Positions 63,936-64,000 of a DNA stretch of 64,000 nt are shown here, piece by piece. The translations under genes were made by a program, and so were the position numbers. The DNA is from Elymus sibiricus (Eukaryota > Streptophyta > Magnoliopsida > Poales > Poaceae), in NCBI GenBank assembly GCA_039707655.1, contig CM077665.1, forward strand, positions 448,383,531 through 448,447,530. Direction: 5' to 3'. The notes beneath the pieces are model-generated. The model was not told where the DNA came from. It was given only the letters and a program-made list of their open reading frames with translations, and did no database searches. Each line of letters starts with the position of its first letter. Position 1 is the stretch's first letter.

Positions 63936-64000
63936 CTCAAAATAGATCATGAAATGCATGAAAAATAGCAAATGAAGTTAGAAAAGGGTTGAAAAGTGAT
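63936..64000. repeat. 5' part of a truncated type A monomer
   Basis: The first 65 bases of an A unit (CTCAAAATAG, with GAAGTTAGAAAAGG as in 59517) are cut by the window end. The array continues to the right. Confidence 0.88.

Larger units (their letters stand above)
1..64000. repeat. 340-bp satellite DNA array with higher-order structure, about 188 monomers
   Basis: The same 340-bp unit repeats head to tail from the first base to the last, with no inversion, no inserted element and no unique spacer. Unit starts (CTCAAAATA) lie at 21, 361, 701 and so on, in exact 340-bp register up to 35041, and then drift by only 5 bases in total. Neighbouring units differ by roughly 3-7% and fall into recurring types A to E. 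Units several monomers apart are often more than 99% identical, which is the signature of higher-order repeats. GC is about 34%. The role is not encoded in the sequence. Arrays of this kind usually form centromeric, pericentromeric or subtelomeric heterochromatin. Both ends of the window lie inside the array, so its true length is unknown. Confidence 0.97.

Noticed and set aside
1..64000. CRISPR array
   Set aside because: The repeats are regular, but the period is 340 bp with no short direct repeat separated by unique spacers, and there are no cas genes.
1..64000. Primate alpha satellite (two 171-bp units would give about 342 bp)
   Set aside because: The two halves of the 340-bp unit do not resemble each other, and I do not recognise alpha-satellite sequence or a proper CENP-B box.
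1..64000. Tandem rRNA or 5S gene cluster, or tRNA repeats
   Set aside because: No rRNA-like or tRNA-like stretch, no internal control boxes in plausible spacing, and GC near 34% throughout.
1..64000. Transposon or retroelement insertion in the array
   Set aside because: The 340-bp register is never interrupted by more than one base, so there is no room for an inserted element or target-site duplication.
1..64000. Artificial duplication by the assembler as the source of the HOR structure
   Set aside because: It cannot be fully excluded without reads. However, the copies carry private differences, nested marker sets and recombinant junctions with both parents present, which fits biology better. 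The near-identical pairs (6211, 8861 and 53857) are the places most in need of read support.

Overview
The whole 64 kb window is one uninterrupted satellite DNA array. I see no protein-coding gene, RNA gene, transposon, CRISPR array or unique sequence. The unit is a 340-bp monomer in one head-to-tail orientation, with about 188 copies. I count units from the sequence CTCAAAATA, first at position 21; m1 to m340 below are positions within a unit. GC content is about 34% (117 of 340 bases by hand count at 18721-19060). The register is very strict: only five net single-base deletions occur, all in A runs, and there is no net insertion.

Monomers fall into recurring types. A has G at m10, ATAAAATCCT at m131-140, G at m163 and CTTTGAAG at m177-184. 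B has a 7-A run at m125-131, CTTCGAAG and usually CTTTCTC at m231-237. C has T at m77 and T at m130, usually with CTCCAG at m191-196. D is the most diverged, with ACATG at m151, CTAATAC at m171, T at m207, CCATCC at m211 and TTTGCC at m221. E has a compensated -1/+1 pair around m125-144. Marked sub-variants are B(N) with GCATTAAAAA at m21-30, A(V) with AACATG at m11-16 (usually GTGTTGATG at m61-69), B(S) with GGATTTG at m71-77, and A(W) with GAAAAGAAGC at m25-34.

These types form higher-order repeats (HORs) that change along the window. Positions 1-3660 carry a 2040-bp 6-mer. About 3151-9270 is a 3060-bp tandem duplication, overlapping a 1700-bp 5-mer at 7161-12260. About 12760-15479 is a 1360-bp 4-mer. 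Positions 15661-34700 hold units headed by E, of 8 to 14 monomers. Positions 34701-61216 hold units headed by D, of 5 to 11 monomers, ending in a run of 680-bp B-A dimers. Positions 61217-64000 are C/B/A monomers without D.

The organism cannot be named from this sequence. An AT-rich, HOR-organised, roughly dinucleosome-length satellite with widespread CpG decay fits centromeric, pericentromeric or subtelomeric heterochromatin of a eukaryote with DNA methylation. The AAACCCT motif makes a plant my weak first guess. The interest lies in the record of unequal crossover and gene conversion, and in conserved dyad symmetries within the monomer. No new gene system is visible.
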